This document shows, in pieces, positions 63,450-64,000 of a stretch of DNA of 64,000 nt; position 1 is the first letter of the stretch; each line of letters opens with the position of its first letter. Source of the DNA: Butyrivibrio sp. (lineage in GTDB: Bacteria > Bacillota > Clostridia > Lachnospirales > Lachnospiraceae). The notes beneath the pieces are model-generated. The model had not been told where the DNA came from, did no database searches, and worked only from the letters and a program-made list of their open reading frames with translations. The stretch lies in the NCBI GenBank assembly GCA_017470505.1, contig JAFUYO010000011.1:1-64000 (forward strand), read 5' to 3'. The translations under genes were made by a program, and so were the position numbers.

Positions 63450-64000
63450 AATAATCTCGTTTTTTCACTTGAAGCCGGTGCATAAGCATCATACAAAACA
63501 CCTCCGTTGGGGTCAAAGGTGATCATTACATTTTCATCAGCACTGCTCCACTTTACGTAAAGATCCAGATTGTTATGATCATCGAGCTTACCTGCATCAT
63601 CCAATTCACTAAGATTTATTTCGTCGTTTGTAACTGCTACCGGGTTGGCGAAAGCAGCATCATAGTACAGACCCTCAAACGCCTTTGTAAGATCATCATT
63701 CAGGCATTTTTCTGCAAGAACTGAATAATAAGCCTTATAAGAAGCAGTATTAGCTATGTGATGCACATAAGTGTGGTACTTTCCTTCATAAAAATACTCT
63801 GATGAACTGTATTCAAAATATCCATCATCATCATGAAGGGTTATGGCATAACCGTTGTCCTTAAAGCCTGCATAAACAACAGTATCCTCAAGAATATACA
63901 TTTTACTTAATATATCGTATGAGTTTCCATAATAAAGATAATCAGGATCACTGTCGTAGATATTGGCACCACTGCCGCTGGCATTTTTATAATATCCCAC
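63437..64000 (-). CDS. Giant repeat-rich surface protein, upstream part (partial, runs off window)
   Basis: At least 187 codons, open at the window end, so the true start and any signal peptide are outside. It contains the same type of repeats (DTVVYAGFKDNGYAITLHDD, DLYVKWSSADENVMITFDPN). The frame ends in SEKTRLLWNP-stop. If one base is added to, or a -1 shift occurs at, the A6 run at 63460-63465 (T6 on the plus strand), reading continues as SEKNEIIVEPVAVARRDY into the 58095-63449 frame. This is therefore one gene with a frameshift. A sequencing error, a real mutation or slippage at the short homopolymer are all possible. Confidence 0.78.
   Translation of the reverse strand: MGYYKNASGSGANIYDSDPDYLYYGNSYDILSKMYILEDTVVYAGFKDNGYAITLHDDDGYFEYSSSEYFYEGKYHTYVHHIANTASYKAYYSVLAEKCLNDDLTKAFEGLYYDAAFANPVAVTNDEINLSELDDAGKLDDHNNLDLYVKWSSADENVMITFDPNGGVLYDAYAPASSEKTRLLWNP

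Noticed and set aside
63455..63470. Programmed -1 frameshift signal in the giant surface protein
   Set aside because: The A6-C run is not in the standard X-XXY-YYZ register (codons are GAA AAA ACG), and no clear downstream stem or upstream Shine-Dalgarno stimulator was found. Error or mutation is more likely.

Overview
The window reads as chromosomal DNA of an anaerobic low-to-moderate-GC Firmicute, most likely a member of the Lachnospiraceae. This is inference from gene content: a GGGtGRT protein paired with its Fe-S scaffold-like partner, a CIRCE-controlled groESL operon, pyruvate phosphate dikinase, an archaeal-type aspartate-semialdehyde dehydrogenase, surface proteins with Listeria-Bacteroides repeats, and strong AGGAGG ribosome binding sites. 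No rRNA, tRNA, CRISPR array, prophage or transposase gene was recognised.

Layout. 0.2-2.6 kb: polyamine pair (Arg/Lys/Orn decarboxylase, spermidine synthase). 2.9-9.5 kb: disaccharide phosphorolysis locus (solute-binding lipoprotein, GH65 phosphorylase, beta-phosphoglucomutase) divergent from a LacI regulator and an aldose-epimerase-like gene, with repeated operator-like sites between. 9.8-11.5 kb: GGDEF/EAL protein. 11.5-12.2 kb: 0.7 kb of non-coding DNA made of three large inverted repeats. 12.2-14.2 kb: groES-groEL. 15.1-20.6 kb: SPFH protein, heterodimeric ABC exporter and phosphoesterase in one operon. 20.7-22.4 kb: chemoreceptor. 22.6-24.3 kb: GGGtGRT pair. 24.5-31.3 kb: topoisomerase III, a degenerate AAA/DUF234 protein, asd and argH. 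31.7-34.2 kb: a FapA/DUF342 protein with a dozen 26-residue repeats. 34.4-43.2 kb: a poorly described envelope cluster (small membrane protein, double-HTH regulator, 1206-residue exported protein, three zinc-ribbon membrane proteins). 43.5-47.4 kb: AAA/PD-(D/E)XK protein and a debranching-enzyme gene split by an in-frame TGA and bracketed by two inverted MITE-like elements. 47.7-51.7 kb: response regulator and FIST-domain hybrid histidine kinase. 51.9-58 kb: HelD-like ATPase, ppdK with an extra C-terminal tail, glycerophosphodiesterase. 58.1-64 kb: giant repeat-rich surface protein with a frameshift, running off the window.

The most notable non-genic content is a set of short elements with terminal inverted repeats. 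One family has three copies near 1, 2.65 and 9.6 kb. A second has two copies that bracket the debranching gene exactly. The two families share the TIR core TAAGGMACTGTA, which suggests that one absent transposase moved both. Several large palindromes (8.5, 11.6-12.2, 15.0, 31.5 and 43.4 kb) add to this. The best candidate for an undescribed system is the 34-43 kb zinc-ribbon/envelope cluster. This is a proposal from gene order and topology only.
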